22,298 bases of DNA, from NCBI GenBank assembly GCA_051748565.1, contig JBNJHN010000029.1, forward strand, positions 1 to 22,298. Direction: 5' to 3'. The translations under genes were made by a program, and so were the position numbers. Every line of letters starts with the position of its first letter. The stretch's first letter is position 1. The notes beneath the pieces were generated by a model, which had not been told where the DNA came from, made no database searches, and saw only the letters and a program-made list of their open reading frames with translations. Below are positions 1-7,703 of this stretch, in pieces. The stretch comes from SKPH01 sp051748565 (GTDB lineage: Bacteria > Bacillota > Dethiobacteria > DTU022).

Positions 1-228
1 CACACTTTTTTTATTCCGATTCAACATTCGGAAAAAAGAACCACTGCCTTTAATAGAATTGCCGACGAACCGTGTAAGGTCGCCGGCAAATGTATCTTCA
101 ATTTTTATGATTTCTGCTCCGTAATCACCCATTATCATCGTGCATAGAGGCCCCGGGAGCAGCCTGGTCAGGTCCAAAACCAGGAGGCCATCCAGGGGCT
201 GGTTTTTTTTATTTCCGTCTTTATGCAT
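1..228 (-). CDS. CaiB/BaiF family (class III) CoA transferase, N-terminal part only
   Basis: The first 76 codons of a minus-strand gene that continues past the left edge. The translation begins MHKDGNKKNQPLDGLLVLDL and continues with TRLLPGPLCTMIMGDYGAEIIKIE (in parts) and ends in NRNKKSV. The LDGLxVLDLTRxLPGP start, the GDYGAxxIKIE segment and the NRNK(K/R)SV motif are the usual N-terminus of CaiB/BaiF CoA transferases and alpha-methylacyl-CoA racemases. The catalytic Asp lies further on and is outside the window. The start ATG (226-228) shares one base with the stop of the upstream flavoprotein gene (TAATG), which suggests translational coupling; no strong ribosome binding site is visible. 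As a last gene of the C4-dicarboxylate cluster it could move CoA between succinate and another acid, but the substrate cannot be read from this fragment. Confidence 0.85.
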   Translation of the reverse strand, partial: MHKDGNKKNQPLDGLLVLDLTRLLPGPLCTMIMGDYGAEIIKIEDTFAGDLTRFVGNSIKGSGSFFRMLNRNKKSV

Positions 229-1832
229 TACCGGTGAGTATAATGCGGCAGCAAAATTGGACCGATCCGGTCTTCCGCCGCACCCGTCTCTTCCAGTTCC
301 CTGTGATAAGTAGCCAGGTGGTCGAGATTCAGGTTTCCAGGCACAGACATCTCTTTACTCTTTGCTGCAGCATCCCTGCCGGCTCGCCTGCCGAAAACAA
401 TAATATCAAGCAGGGAATTGCCCATTAAACGGTTGGTGCCGTGGATGCCACCGGCGGCTTCTCCTGCCACATAGAGATTCTCCACACTGCTGCGGCCGTT
501 TTCATCAATTAACAAGCCGCCATTCTGATAGTGGAGGGTCGGATAAATCAGCATGGGCACTTTTCTTATATCCACATCAAAACGCTGGAACTGCCTCATC
601 ATTGCCGGCAGTTGACGTTCCACAGTTCCCTCTCCGTGTATCAATTCTATCAGAGGTGAGTCAAGCCATACGGCGGTGATACCCGTCGGCAGCGGTACTC
701 CCAGGCCACGTTCTTCACATTCGCGGATGATCGCCGATGACTCCACATCTCTCGTCTCCAGGTGATAGACAAATTGTTCACCCTTGATGTTAAGCGGTGT
801 AGCACCTAACCCGCGAGTCTTCTCTGTAACCAGGAGCCCCAGCAGCTGCGGCGGATATGCTCCACCAGTCGGGTGATACTGAATCGAGTCGGCATATATT
901 GTTTTTGCTCCCGCCCTGTAGCCCATAACCAGGCCGTCGGCTGTAGCTCCGTAGTGGTTGCTGGTCGGAAAGCCGCGGTAGTGCAGTCTTCCCGAGCCTC
1001 CAGTCGCCATAATAACCGTCTTGGCCCTGGCAACCTGGTACTGTTCGGTCTCCAGGTTATAGAGAACCGCTCCGGCAGCGCGGCCCTCATCATCAAGGAT
1101 CACATCAACTGCAGGGCTGAATTCAATCACGGTAATTTCTTTATTGATCACTTCATCTCTTAAGGTCCTCATGATTTCAGCGCCGGTGTAGTCGCGGGCG
1201 GCATGCATCCGTTTGCGCGAAGTCCCCCCACCGTGAATAGTAATCATCGTGCCGTCTTCTTTTTTGTCAAACATAGCTCCCATGTCTTCGAGCCACTTAA
1301 TTACCAGTGGTGCATCCATAACCAGCGCCCTGGCCAGCTCGGGCACATTCTCGAGGCGGCCGCCGCCCACTACATCCAGGTAATGAATGGCAGGGGTATC
1401 GTTTTCCTTATCAGCAGCCTGGATACCGCCCTGCGCCATCATTGTGTTGGCATCGCCGAAGCGCAGCTTTGTCGCAATCAGCACATCAGCTCCGGCGGCA
1501 TGGGCGTCAAGCGCCGCTGAAGCCCCCGCTCCACCACCGCCGATAATCAAGACATCAACATCATAGTCGGGCTCTGCACCGAGGTCGATATCAACATTGC
1601 GGAGGCGGCTCCAGGATTCAAAAACATCGGCCATTTCGGTAGGCATACGAGCGCCTTTGTTCACACCAACTTTTAATTCCCTGAACCCGTCTTCGATATA
1701 GTCGGGGTGAAATTTTTCTAAAACATCACGCCGCTCCTCCTGAGACATTCGCGGAAAATTAACGCCGACCCGGGAGGCCCTGGTTTCTTCTACTTTCTTC
1801 ATTAACTCCAGCAACTGTGGTGTGTAAGCCAA
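228..1832 (-). CDS. Soluble fumarate reductase / succinate dehydrogenase flavoprotein subunit (SdhA/TfrA-like)
   Basis: FAD subunit that would interconvert fumarate and succinate. Visible motifs: dinucleotide-binding GGGGAG near residues 98-103, QYHPTG at 318-323, RDVESS with the likely catalytic Arg361, HYQNGG with His434, and GTNRLMGNSLLD at 465-476. The segment that carries the covalent FAD-linking His in membrane SdhA/FrdA (SHTxxAQGG) reads ANTMMAQGG here, so Asn129 replaces the His and FAD is probably non-covalent, as in soluble thiol:fumarate reductase and L-aspartate oxidase. About 90 residues precede the FAD fold, and only about 50 follow the last active-site motif, so the C-terminal helical domain of classic SdhA is mostly absent. 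The start is TTG, supported by GAGGAGGAG about 8 bases upstream; an Fe-S subunit gene ends 24 bp before it. No membrane anchor gene is nearby. NadB is the main alternative, made unlikely by the Fe-S partner. Confidence 0.88.
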   Translation of the reverse strand: MAYTPQLLELMKKVEETRASRVGVNFPRMSQEERRDVLEKFHPDYIEDGFRELKVGVNKGARMPTEMADVFESWSRLRNVDIDLGAEPDYDVDVLIIGGGGAGASAALDAHAAGADVLIATKLRFGDANTMMAQGGIQAADKENDTPAIHYLDVVGGGRLENVPELARALVMDAPLVIKWLEDMGAMFDKKEDGTMITIHGGGTSRKRMHAARDYTGAEIMRTLRDEVINKEITVIEFSPAVDVILDDEGRAAGAVLYNLETEQYQVARAKTVIMATGGSGRLHYRGFPTSNHYGATADGLVMGYRAGAKTIYADSIQYHPTGGAYPPQLLGLLVTEKTRGLGATPLNIKGEQFVYHLETRDVESSAIIRECEERGLGVPLPTGITAVWLDSPLIELIHGEGTVERQLPAMMRQFQRFDVDIRKVPMLIYPTLHYQNGGLLIDENGRSSVENLYVAGEAAGGIHGTNRLMGNSLLDIIVFGRRAGRDAAAKSKEMSVPGNLNLDHLATYHRELEETGAAEDRIGPILLPHYTHR

Positions 1833-1856
1833 CTTAACTGCTCCTCCTCTCCAGGT

Positions 1857-2540
1857 CTACTTCTCAATTTCACGGTTATTATAGAGTTCCTGCAATTTTT
1901 CATTATCCGCTGCAACCAGTTCATCAATTTCGGCATCCAGTTTGCCTTCTTCAATCGCCTTTGCCCTTTCTTCAAGAAAAGCATCAGGCTTGGCAATATA
2001 GCGGCCGTAGAGACGGCGGGCAGTAAGAGCGGCATTATAATGAACTATATTGGCCGGGCAGCGGGAAACGCACAGACCGCACATCAGGCAGTCGAAAGAA
2101 ATATCGGCTGCCTTTTCAAAATCGCCGCGCTGGATATAGGCGATATACTGCATGACATCGATATCCTGCGGACAAACCTTGGTACATGAACTGCAGCCCA
2201 GGCAGCGGTAAACTTCCGGGTACAGCTGGGCAAAATGAGCCATGGAAGGCTTGATATCTTCCAGGTTGAAATTTGCTTTCCGGCCCGGAAAAAATGGAAT
2301 CTGGGCCAGGTACATACCATCTTCGACCTTGGTCTGGCAGGCCAGGCCGACTTTTAATTCATAATCCCCGGCCATTCTGTAAACAGTGGCACAGGCTCCG
2401 CAAAAACCGGCCCGGCAGCCACAACCCCGCACAAGCTGGTATCCGGCATATTCCATTGCATCAATAATTGTAAGCGTTTCAGGCACGGTGTAACGCTTAC
2501 CCATGATATAAATGTCAACCATCTCTATTTTGTCTGTCAT
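1857..2540 (-). CDS. Fumarate reductase / succinate dehydrogenase iron-sulfur subunit (SdhB/TfrB-N-like)
   Basis: A 227-residue electron-transfer subunit. Cys40, 42, 47, 50 and 68 form a [2Fe-2S] ferredoxin-type site (CGCRAGFCGAC). Two CxxCxxCxxxCP motifs follow, at Cys113/116/119/123 and Cys151/154/157/161. Classic SdhB binds a [3Fe-4S] centre in its second motif region; the two regular four-Cys motifs here suggest two [4Fe-4S] clusters, as in HdrC and the N-terminal half of archaeal TfrB. The C-terminal CCG domains of TfrB, where the thiol chemistry occurs, are missing, so the electron donor must be another protein. The C-terminus is a charged helix. ATG at 2538-2540 has GGAGG 5 bases upstream; the malic enzyme gene ends 13 bp before it. 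No transmembrane segment is visible. Confidence 0.88.
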   Translation of the reverse strand: MTDKIEMVDIYIMGKRYTVPETLTIIDAMEYAGYQLVRGCGCRAGFCGACATVYRMAGDYELKVGLACQTKVEDGMYLAQIPFFPGRKANFNLEDIKPSMAHFAQLYPEVYRCLGCSSCTKVCPQDIDVMQYIAYIQRGDFEKAADISFDCLMCGLCVSRCPANIVHYNAALTARRLYGRYIAKPDAFLEERAKAIEEGKLDAEIDELVAADNEKLQELYNNREIEK

Positions 2541-2553
2541 GTTATCCTCCTTC

Positions 2554-3894
2554 TTACTCGGCCGGAGCCTCGGGAATAAAGCCCTTATCCATCGCCAGCT
2601 TGGTATAGTCCTGGGCTCGTTTGATCGTTTCTTCAGCTTTTTTGTATATCTCTTCGCGGCTCATCTCTATTCTTGCCAATCCCTCTTCAATCGCCTTCAT
2701 CGCTGTCGCTGTAGCCACACGGGGAAAAACTTCCCACATATCCATCGTCGGCAGGATCTTTTCCGGGTTCATGCCACCGTCAGGTGCGCAGGCCGCCAGT
2801 TCCTCTGCTGCCGCTATGCACATCGTATCAGAAATACCGGTCGCCTGAACATCCAGAACACCACGGAAAATTGCCGGAAATCCCAACGAGTTATTAACCT
2901 GGTTTGGAAAGTCTGAACGGCCGGTTGAAACTATCTTTGCTCCGGCTTCCTGGGCCTCCCAGGGCCATATTTCCGGAATCGGATTGGCACAGGCAAAAAC
3001 AATTGAATCTTCTGCCATACTCTGCACCCATTCTTTTTTAACCGTATCGGGACCGGGTTTTGAAAGCCCTATTAAAACATCGGCCCCCTTGCAGGCATCG
3101 GCTGCATCGGTGGTCAAACCATCGCCATTGGTAATTTGGGCCAGTTCCCACTTGACGGGATGCTGTTCCTTAAGCTCGGTGCGCCCTTTGTGCAGGATGC
3201 CCTTGCTATCAATCATAATCACGTTTTTAGGATCCGCACCGGCTGCAATAAGCAGTCGGATTGTGCAGATATTGGCTGCTCCGGCACCCAGCATAACAAT
3301 TTTTGCATCGCCCATTTTTTTATTGACAATCTTCAGGGCATTAATCAAGCCGGCCAGGGTAACCAGGGCAGTTCCCTGCTGGTCATCATGCCAGACCGGT
3401 ATGTGACATTCTTCTCTGAGTCGATCCAAAACATAGAAACATTTGGGACTGGCAATATCCTCAAGGTTAATCCCACCGAAACATGGCTGCATCAGTTTTA
3501 CAAATTTAATCAGTTCATCTGCATCCTTCGTGTCGACACAAACAGGAAAAGCATCGACCCCGCCCAGGTATTTAAATAGCAGTGCCTTGCCCTCCATGAC
3601 AGGCATACTGGCCTCGGGGCCTATATCGCCCAGGCCCAGCACCCTGGTGCCATCTGAAACCACGGCCAGAAAATTACCTTTATTGGTATGCTCATAAACC
3701 AGTTCTTTATTATCGGCTATTGCCCTGCATGGTTCGGCAACGCCCGGAGTATACCAGATTGCAAAATCTTCGATTCCCCGCACACAGCACTTTAAAGTTG
3801 TTTCCATTTTACCCTTATAAAAGGGGTGCAAACGCATTGCATCCTGAGCCGGCTTCTTCGCCTTGGCCAGTAATTCATCCTTGTTCATGGTCAT
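2554..3894 (-). CDS. NAD(P)-dependent malic enzyme (oxaloacetate-decarboxylating)
   Basis: Converts malate to pyruvate and CO2 with reduction of NAD(P)+. About 446 residues, the short class without a phosphotransacetylase domain. Counted from the ATG at 3892-3894: YTPGVAEP with the catalytic Tyr near 48, GDIGPEASMPVMEGKA with the catalytic Lys near 103, the metal ligands in NLEDI (about 145-146) and HDDQQGTA (about 169-176), and the GAGAAN dinucleotide loop near 203-208. A TTG two codons upstream (3898-3900) is possible but sits too close to the GGGG ribosome binding site; a further ATG lies at 3886-3888. It sits between fumarase and fumarate reductase genes, so it probably replaces malate dehydrogenase as the link from C4 acids to pyruvate. 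The 107-bp gap upstream shows no clear terminator. NAD versus NADP preference cannot be read. Confidence 0.93.
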   Translation of the reverse strand: MTMNKDELLAKAKKPAQDAMRLHPFYKGKMETTLKCCVRGIEDFAIWYTPGVAEPCRAIADNKELVYEHTNKGNFLAVVSDGTRVLGLGDIGPEASMPVMEGKALLFKYLGGVDAFPVCVDTKDADELIKFVKLMQPCFGGINLEDIASPKCFYVLDRLREECHIPVWHDDQQGTALVTLAGLINALKIVNKKMGDAKIVMLGAGAANICTIRLLIAAGADPKNVIMIDSKGILHKGRTELKEQHPVKWELAQITNGDGLTTDAADACKGADVLIGLSKPGPDTVKKEWVQSMAEDSIVFACANPIPEIWPWEAQEAGAKIVSTGRSDFPNQVNNSLGFPAIFRGVLDVQATGISDTMCIAAAEELAACAPDGGMNPEKILPTMDMWEVFPRVATATAMKAIEEGLARIEMSREEIYKKAEETIKRAQDYTKLAMDKGFIPEAPAE

Positions 3895-4001
3895 TATCAA
3901 ATCCCCGCTTTCCTATTAAATTATTAAGCATATATGGAGGTCGTTTTGGCCTGAGCTATAAAGCACAAATTCCCGGTTCCCGCCTACTGACCTCTGCCTA
4001 G

Positions 4002-4553
4002 CTACCTTGCATACTCCCTGGCGCCTTCTGCATAGAGATCTTTCCCATAAGCATCGTTAATAACCGTTGCCGGAAAATCTTCCACTTCCAAACGGTGAAT
4101 CGCTTCAGCGCCCAGTTCCGGGTAGGCAACCACTTCACTTTTTTTGATTTTCTTCGATAATAAAGCACCGGCACCGCCAACCGCCGCCAGGTATAGCCCT
4201 TTGTGTTTCTGCAGGGCATCCTTAACAGCCTGATTGCGTAAGCCTTTTCCAATACAGGCTTTCATACCCTGCTCCAGCATACGCGGTGTATAAGCATCCA
4301 TCCGCCCGCTGGTTGTAGGGCCGGCCGACCCGATGGCCTGACCAGGCTTGGCCGGGGTTGGTCCTACATAATATATAAATTGTCCCTTCAGATCTATGGG
4401 CAATGGTTCTCCTTTATCCATTAATTCAACCAGTTTCTTATGTGCTGCGTCGCGGGCAGTATAAATAACCCCGTTTATGAGGACATTGTCGCCGGCTTTC
4501 AATGACATAACAACTTCATCTGTCAATGGGGCCTGAATTTTTTTCGGTTCCAT
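4002..4553 (-). CDS. Class I fumarase, beta (C-terminal) subunit
   Basis: Small subunit of a two-part, [4Fe-4S]-dependent fumarate hydratase (tartrate/fumarate hydro-lyase family) that interconverts fumarate and malate. At 183 residues it has the usual length. Signature segments are TARDAAHK at 32-39, YYVGPTPAKPGQAIGSAGPT starting near 61, and TSGRMD at 81-86. It lies 29 bp downstream of the alpha subunit gene and is preceded by GGAGG about 10 bases from its ATG (4551-4553). Alpha and beta together correspond to one full-length class I fumarase. L(+)-tartrate dehydratase is the sister family, but the fumarate reductase and malic enzyme neighbours favour fumarase. Confidence 0.93.
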   Translation of the reverse strand: MEPKKIQAPLTDEVVMSLKAGDNVLINGVIYTARDAAHKKLVELMDKGEPLPIDLKGQFIYYVGPTPAKPGQAIGSAGPTTSGRMDAYTPRMLEQGMKACIGKGLRNQAVKDALQKHKGLYLAAVGGAGALLSKKIKKSEVVAYPELGAEAIHRLEVEDFPATVINDAYGKDLYAEGAREYAR

Positions 4554-4582
4554 AACAGCCTGCCTCCTTTCTCTCGTAAAAA

Positions 4583-5428
4583 TTAAATAATCCGTTCCAG
4601 ATGCCTGCAGGCATGGCAGTTGATATTTACAGCCGCAGCCATACTGGCAATATGGGATGGGAAGGTTTCGATGTGAACTGCAAGGGCAAAGGTCCTTCCG
4701 CCAAAACCCTGGGGTCCGACTCCGAGATCATTAATCTTATTCAGAATAGTTTTTTCCAGTTCGGCAAATTTTGCATCGGGATTGGGCTCTCCGACTGGAC
4801 GGAATAAAGCTTTCTTCGCCTGTACCGCTACCCTGTCAAAGGTTCCGCCTATGCCTACTCCTACTACAATAGGCGGGCAGGGGTTCGGTCCTGCTGCTTT
4901 AACATGATTTACAACAAAATCGATTAATCCCGCCTCGCCATCCGATGGTTTCAGCATTTTTACCGCACTCATATTTTCGCTGCCGCCACCCTTCGGGGCA
5001 AATGAAATTTTTACATTGTCTCCGGGAACAATATCGGTATAGATCACTGCCGGGGTATTATCCTTGGTATTAACCCGATCGTATAACGGATCGGTAACAA
5101 TAGACTTGCGCAAATACCCCTCCTCATAACCTCTTTTAACACCGGCATTAATAGCTTCTTCCAGTGATCCGCCGGTTAAATGAACTTCCTGGCCCCATTC
5201 AATAAAAAAAACAGCAAATCCTGTATCCTGGCAGATAGGGATTTGCTCATTCCGGGCTATTTCCACATTCTCGATAAGCTGTTTCAATACCTCTTTACCT
5301 GTCGGCGATTCTTCTTTTTCCAGGGAATCTTTTAAAGCATTAAAAACGTCATCCCCCAGATAGATGTTTGCATCCTGACACATCTCGGCCACATGTTCGG
5401 AAATAATTGACGCGGCAAGTTCCCGCAA
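4583..5428 (-). CDS. Class I fumarase, alpha (N-terminal) subunit
   Basis: Catalytic and cluster-binding part of the two-subunit, oxygen-sensitive fumarase. Counting from the upstream TTG at 5432-5434, the likely [4Fe-4S] ligands are Cys68 in IPICQDTG, Cys186 in NPCPP and Cys273 in INCHACRH. GVGIGGTFDRVAVQAKKALF (193-212) is a family hallmark. Two TTG codons compete as start: 5432-5434 lies only about 3 bases from GGGAGG, whereas 5426-5428 lies about 9 bases away and gives MRELAASIISEHV, the usual family N-terminus, so the second is preferred. It is the first gene of the C4-dicarboxylate operon and follows a promoter at 5553-5581 with a leader of about 115 bases. Confidence 0.92.
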   Translation of the reverse strand: MRELAASIISEHVAEMCQDANIYLGDDVFNALKDSLEKEESPTGKEVLKQLIENVEIARNEQIPICQDTGFAVFFIEWGQEVHLTGGSLEEAINAGVKRGYEEGYLRKSIVTDPLYDRVNTKDNTPAVIYTDIVPGDNVKISFAPKGGGSENMSAVKMLKPSDGEAGLIDFVVNHVKAAGPNPCPPIVVGVGIGGTFDRVAVQAKKALFRPVGEPNPDAKFAELEKTILNKINDLGVGPQGFGGRTFALAVHIETFPSHIASMAAAVNINCHACRHLERII

Positions 5429-5526
5429 AACCAAACACCTCCCTAATGATCTTAATTGTTGAGCTTAGCGCACACTCGCTCTTATTTATTTTTCTGCTTC
5501 TGATTTTAAATTCCTGCTATCTATTA

Positions 5527-5560
5527 TAAAATTTATTATAATTCTAAAATTTATTATAAT
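5527..5560. repeat. Two exact 16-bp direct repeats inside the fumarase promoter region
   Basis: TAAAATTTATTATAAT occurs at 5527-5542 and again, identically, at 5545-5560, with TC between them (18-bp period). Each copy contains a minus-strand TATAAT. It may be a local duplication of the -10 region or paired binding sites. Confidence 0.8.
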
Positions 5561-5581
5561 CTTCCCGGATATGACCGACAA
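5553..5581 (-). promoter_or_regulatory. Sigma-70-type promoter of the fumarase operon
   Basis: Reading the minus strand, TTGTCG (5581-5576) is followed after a 17-base spacer by a perfect TATAAT (5558-5553). Transcription would start near 5546, leaving a leader of roughly 115 bases before fumarase alpha. Two more TATAAT hexamers lie downstream at 5540-5535 and 5528-5523, so the exact start is uncertain. A TTGTACAA palindrome (5583-5590) sits just upstream of the -35 box and could be an operator, but no known regulator is recognised. No convincing terminator for the upstream oxidoreductase operon is seen in the rest of the 5435-5662 gap. Confidence 0.65.
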
Positions 5582-5662
5582 ATTGTACAAATTAACTCTT
5601 TAATTGACCATGCTTAATTTATATTCCAACATTCGTGACCCTTTCGGAAAGATAGTTATATA

Positions 5663-6562
5663 TCAATAGCATTCAGAAGTGTCAACCCTCTCCATCAAGC
5701 ACTCCCATTCGTGGTCTACTTCCTCCTGCAGGGCTTTTATCCTTAAATCATCCATCTGCTTGAAGCGGCGCTGACGGCTGAGATACTCGGTAAGCGGTGC
5801 CCGCGTTAATTCCGGCATCCAGGTCATCTCCCATGATACACCGTTTCTTATTTCATACAGTGGGAAAAAACCGGTATTTACCGCCAGCCTGGAAAGCTCT
5901 ATAGTTTCGGATGATTCTGTACCCCAGCCCGGAGGACAGGGTGATAAAATATGAATGAATCGGAAGCCGCTGATTCCCTGCGCTTTTTTTAGTTTATTTT
6001 CCATATCTTCCGGAAAAGCTACTGTCGCGGTAGCCGCATAAGGTATACCATGCGCCGCCATAATCTGCATAATATCTTTTTTCTGTCCTGTTTTAAAAAG
6101 CGGATAGGGGGCCGTTGCAGTCCTCGCACCAAATGGCGTGGCTGAACTGGTCTGCATACCGGTATTCATGTATGCTTCATTATCATAGCAAACGAAAATA
6201 TAGTCTTCGTTGCGCTGGGCCGCTCCTGACAATGCCTGGAGGCCGATATCAAAGGTTCCACCGTCTCCCGCCAGCACAACTACCGTTGTATTATGTTTAC
6301 CTTTTGCATTGAGGCCGCGTTTAACCCCGCTGCCAACTGAACCGGCACTGGGAAACGGGCAGTGCAGGATCGGACATTTAAGCGCGGTCAGAGGCGGCAT
6401 CCCGGAAATAATGCTCCAGCACGATGCTGTCAGTACCACGACAAGATTTGGGCCCAGGGCGCGGGTAAGATAGCGGACCGCGAGTGCCGCTCCACATCCG
6501 GGACAGGCATTATGACCGGAATACAGCATTTCTGATTCACGGTTTAACTCTTCAAGTTTCAT
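5663..6562 (-). CDS. 2-oxoacid:ferredoxin oxidoreductase, beta subunit (TPP-binding)
   Basis: Thiamine-diphosphate subunit of a four-subunit-type oxidoreductase that makes acyl-CoA, CO2 and reduced ferredoxin from a 2-oxoacid and CoA. Cys20, Cys23, Cys48 and Cys209 (CPGCG, SCW, SPCPPGWG) are spaced like the proximal [4Fe-4S] ligands of pyruvate:ferredoxin oxidoreductase. The TPP motif runs from GDGGTFDIG (99-107) to DNEAYMNTG (127-135). At 299 residues it is of normal length. Its start overlaps the alpha gene stop by 4 bases (ATGA). The sequence fits both the pyruvate and branched-chain (VOR) groups; the leucine dehydrogenase at the operon head favours branched-chain 2-oxoacids. It is the last gene of this operon. 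Confidence 0.9.
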   Translation of the reverse strand: MKLEELNRESEMLYSGHNACPGCGAALAVRYLTRALGPNLVVVLTASCWSIISGMPPLTALKCPILHCPFPSAGSVGSGVKRGLNAKGKHNTTVVVLAGDGGTFDIGLQALSGAAQRNEDYIFVCYDNEAYMNTGMQTSSATPFGARTATAPYPLFKTGQKKDIMQIMAAHGIPYAATATVAFPEDMENKLKKAQGISGFRFIHILSPCPPGWGTESSETIELSRLAVNTGFFPLYEIRNGVSWEMTWMPELTRAPLTEYLSRQRRFKQMDDLRIKALQEEVDHEWECLMERVDTSECY

Positions 6563-7701
6563 AGCAAATCAACCCCCCACTTTTCATCAACACGATTTTC
6601 CAAAGGTCCGGAAACCAGAATATTTTCAAGCATTGGGAGAGTAAGATCAACACCTCCGGCTAGAATCATATCATGGACAACCGGAGGTTTTTCCATCCCA
6701 TATAAGGCCGCCCGCAGTTCCTGGGCGAAGATTCCTCCCATCCCTGTGGAACAGTTACGATCAACAACTATAACTTTTTCAATATCATGAGCTTCAATAA
6801 CACTGCAAAGCGCTTCAGCCGGGAAGGGCCGGAACATGCGCAGCTGAATCAATCCTGCATTATCCAGTTGGGGCAGTGACCATCTGACTGTTTCGGAAGT
6901 ACTGCCGGCTGCCAGGAATACAGTTTTCGCTCCGGTCGGAATCACAGAATCTATCGGCTTATAACTGCGTCCGAATATTTCTTCAAAACGCTTATTAATA
7001 TCTTCAAAAACTGCCGGTGCCCGCAGCATTGATTCATGCCGGTTTTTGACCAAAAGCAGCTGATTTTCGCCTGTAGTCAGGGCATGCATGTTTCCGGGAG
7101 TTCCGGGCTTAACCTGGGCCTGAAAAACCGGTGCCCCGATAAAATTACGCACATCTTCTTTTTCCGCCACATCAACCGCTTCGTAAGTATGTGAAATATA
7201 GAAACCGTCAAAAACTACCAGGCATGGTAAAAGCAGTTCTTCGCTGAGGGCATAAGCCTGGATAACCGTGTCAAATACCTCCTGGGCATTCGAACAGTAA
7301 ATCTGCATCCAGCCGGTGTCGCGCTGGCTGAGGCTGTCGCCCTGGTCAGGATCGAGGCTCCAGGGCGCGCCAATCGTCCTGTTCACGTTGACCATGACAA
7401 TCGGAACACGTGCTCCACTGCACCAGTGGATTATTTCATGCATATAAGCCAACCCGTGTGAAGCAGTGGCAGTAAAAACCCTTGCTCCTGAGGCTGAAGC
7501 CCCATAACAGCTTGCCAGGGCGGCATATTCTGATTCCACGCTGACAAACTCCCCGCCAAGTTCCCCTTTGGCGTCAAAATTTGCCAGGGTTTCAACGATT
7601 GCCGTCTGGGGAGTAATCGGGTAAGCAGCCACAAATTCAACCCCAACACGCTGAACTGCTATGGCGGCAGCCTGGCTTCCGCTGATTAACTCGAAAGACA
7701 T
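6559..7701 (-). CDS. 2-oxoacid:ferredoxin oxidoreductase, alpha subunit
   Basis: Alpha subunit (about 380 residues) contributing the pyrimidine side of the TPP site. It begins MSFELISGSQAAAIAVQRVG and contains AAYPITPQT, the ESEYAAL segment, GARVFTATASHGLAYMHE and NRTIGAPWSLDPDQGDSL, all typical of PorA/VorB-type subunits. The open frame extends upstream to 7773, but that extra part lies inside the preceding gene; the ATG at 7699-7701 has GGAGG about 9 bases before it and lies 2 bp after the preceding stop, so the short form is chosen. It overlaps the beta subunit gene by 4 bases, consistent with coupled production of the alpha-beta pair. Confidence 0.92.
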   Translation of the reverse strand: MSFELISGSQAAAIAVQRVGVEFVAAYPITPQTAIVETLANFDAKGELGGEFVSVESEYAALASCYGASASGARVFTATASHGLAYMHEIIHWCSGARVPIVMVNVNRTIGAPWSLDPDQGDSLSQRDTGWMQIYCSNAQEVFDTVIQAYALSEELLLPCLVVFDGFYISHTYEAVDVAEKEDVRNFIGAPVFQAQVKPGTPGNMHALTTGENQLLLVKNRHESMLRAPAVFEDINKRFEEIFGRSYKPIDSVIPTGAKTVFLAAGSTSETVRWSLPQLDNAGLIQLRMFRPFPAEALCSVIEAHDIEKVIVVDRNCSTGMGGIFAQELRAALYGMEKPPVVHDMILAGGVDLTLPMLENILVSGPLENRVDEKWGVDLL

Positions 7702-7703
7702 GA

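Noticed and set aside
228..1832. L-aspartate oxidase (NadB) for the flavoprotein
   Set aside because: It is paired with a [2Fe-2S]/2x[4Fe-4S] subunit gene and fumarase; no nadA or nadC is nearby.
5582..5662. Rho-independent terminator after the ferredoxin oxidoreductase operon
   Set aside because: Only a tiny CTTT/AAAG hairpin is visible and it has no T run.
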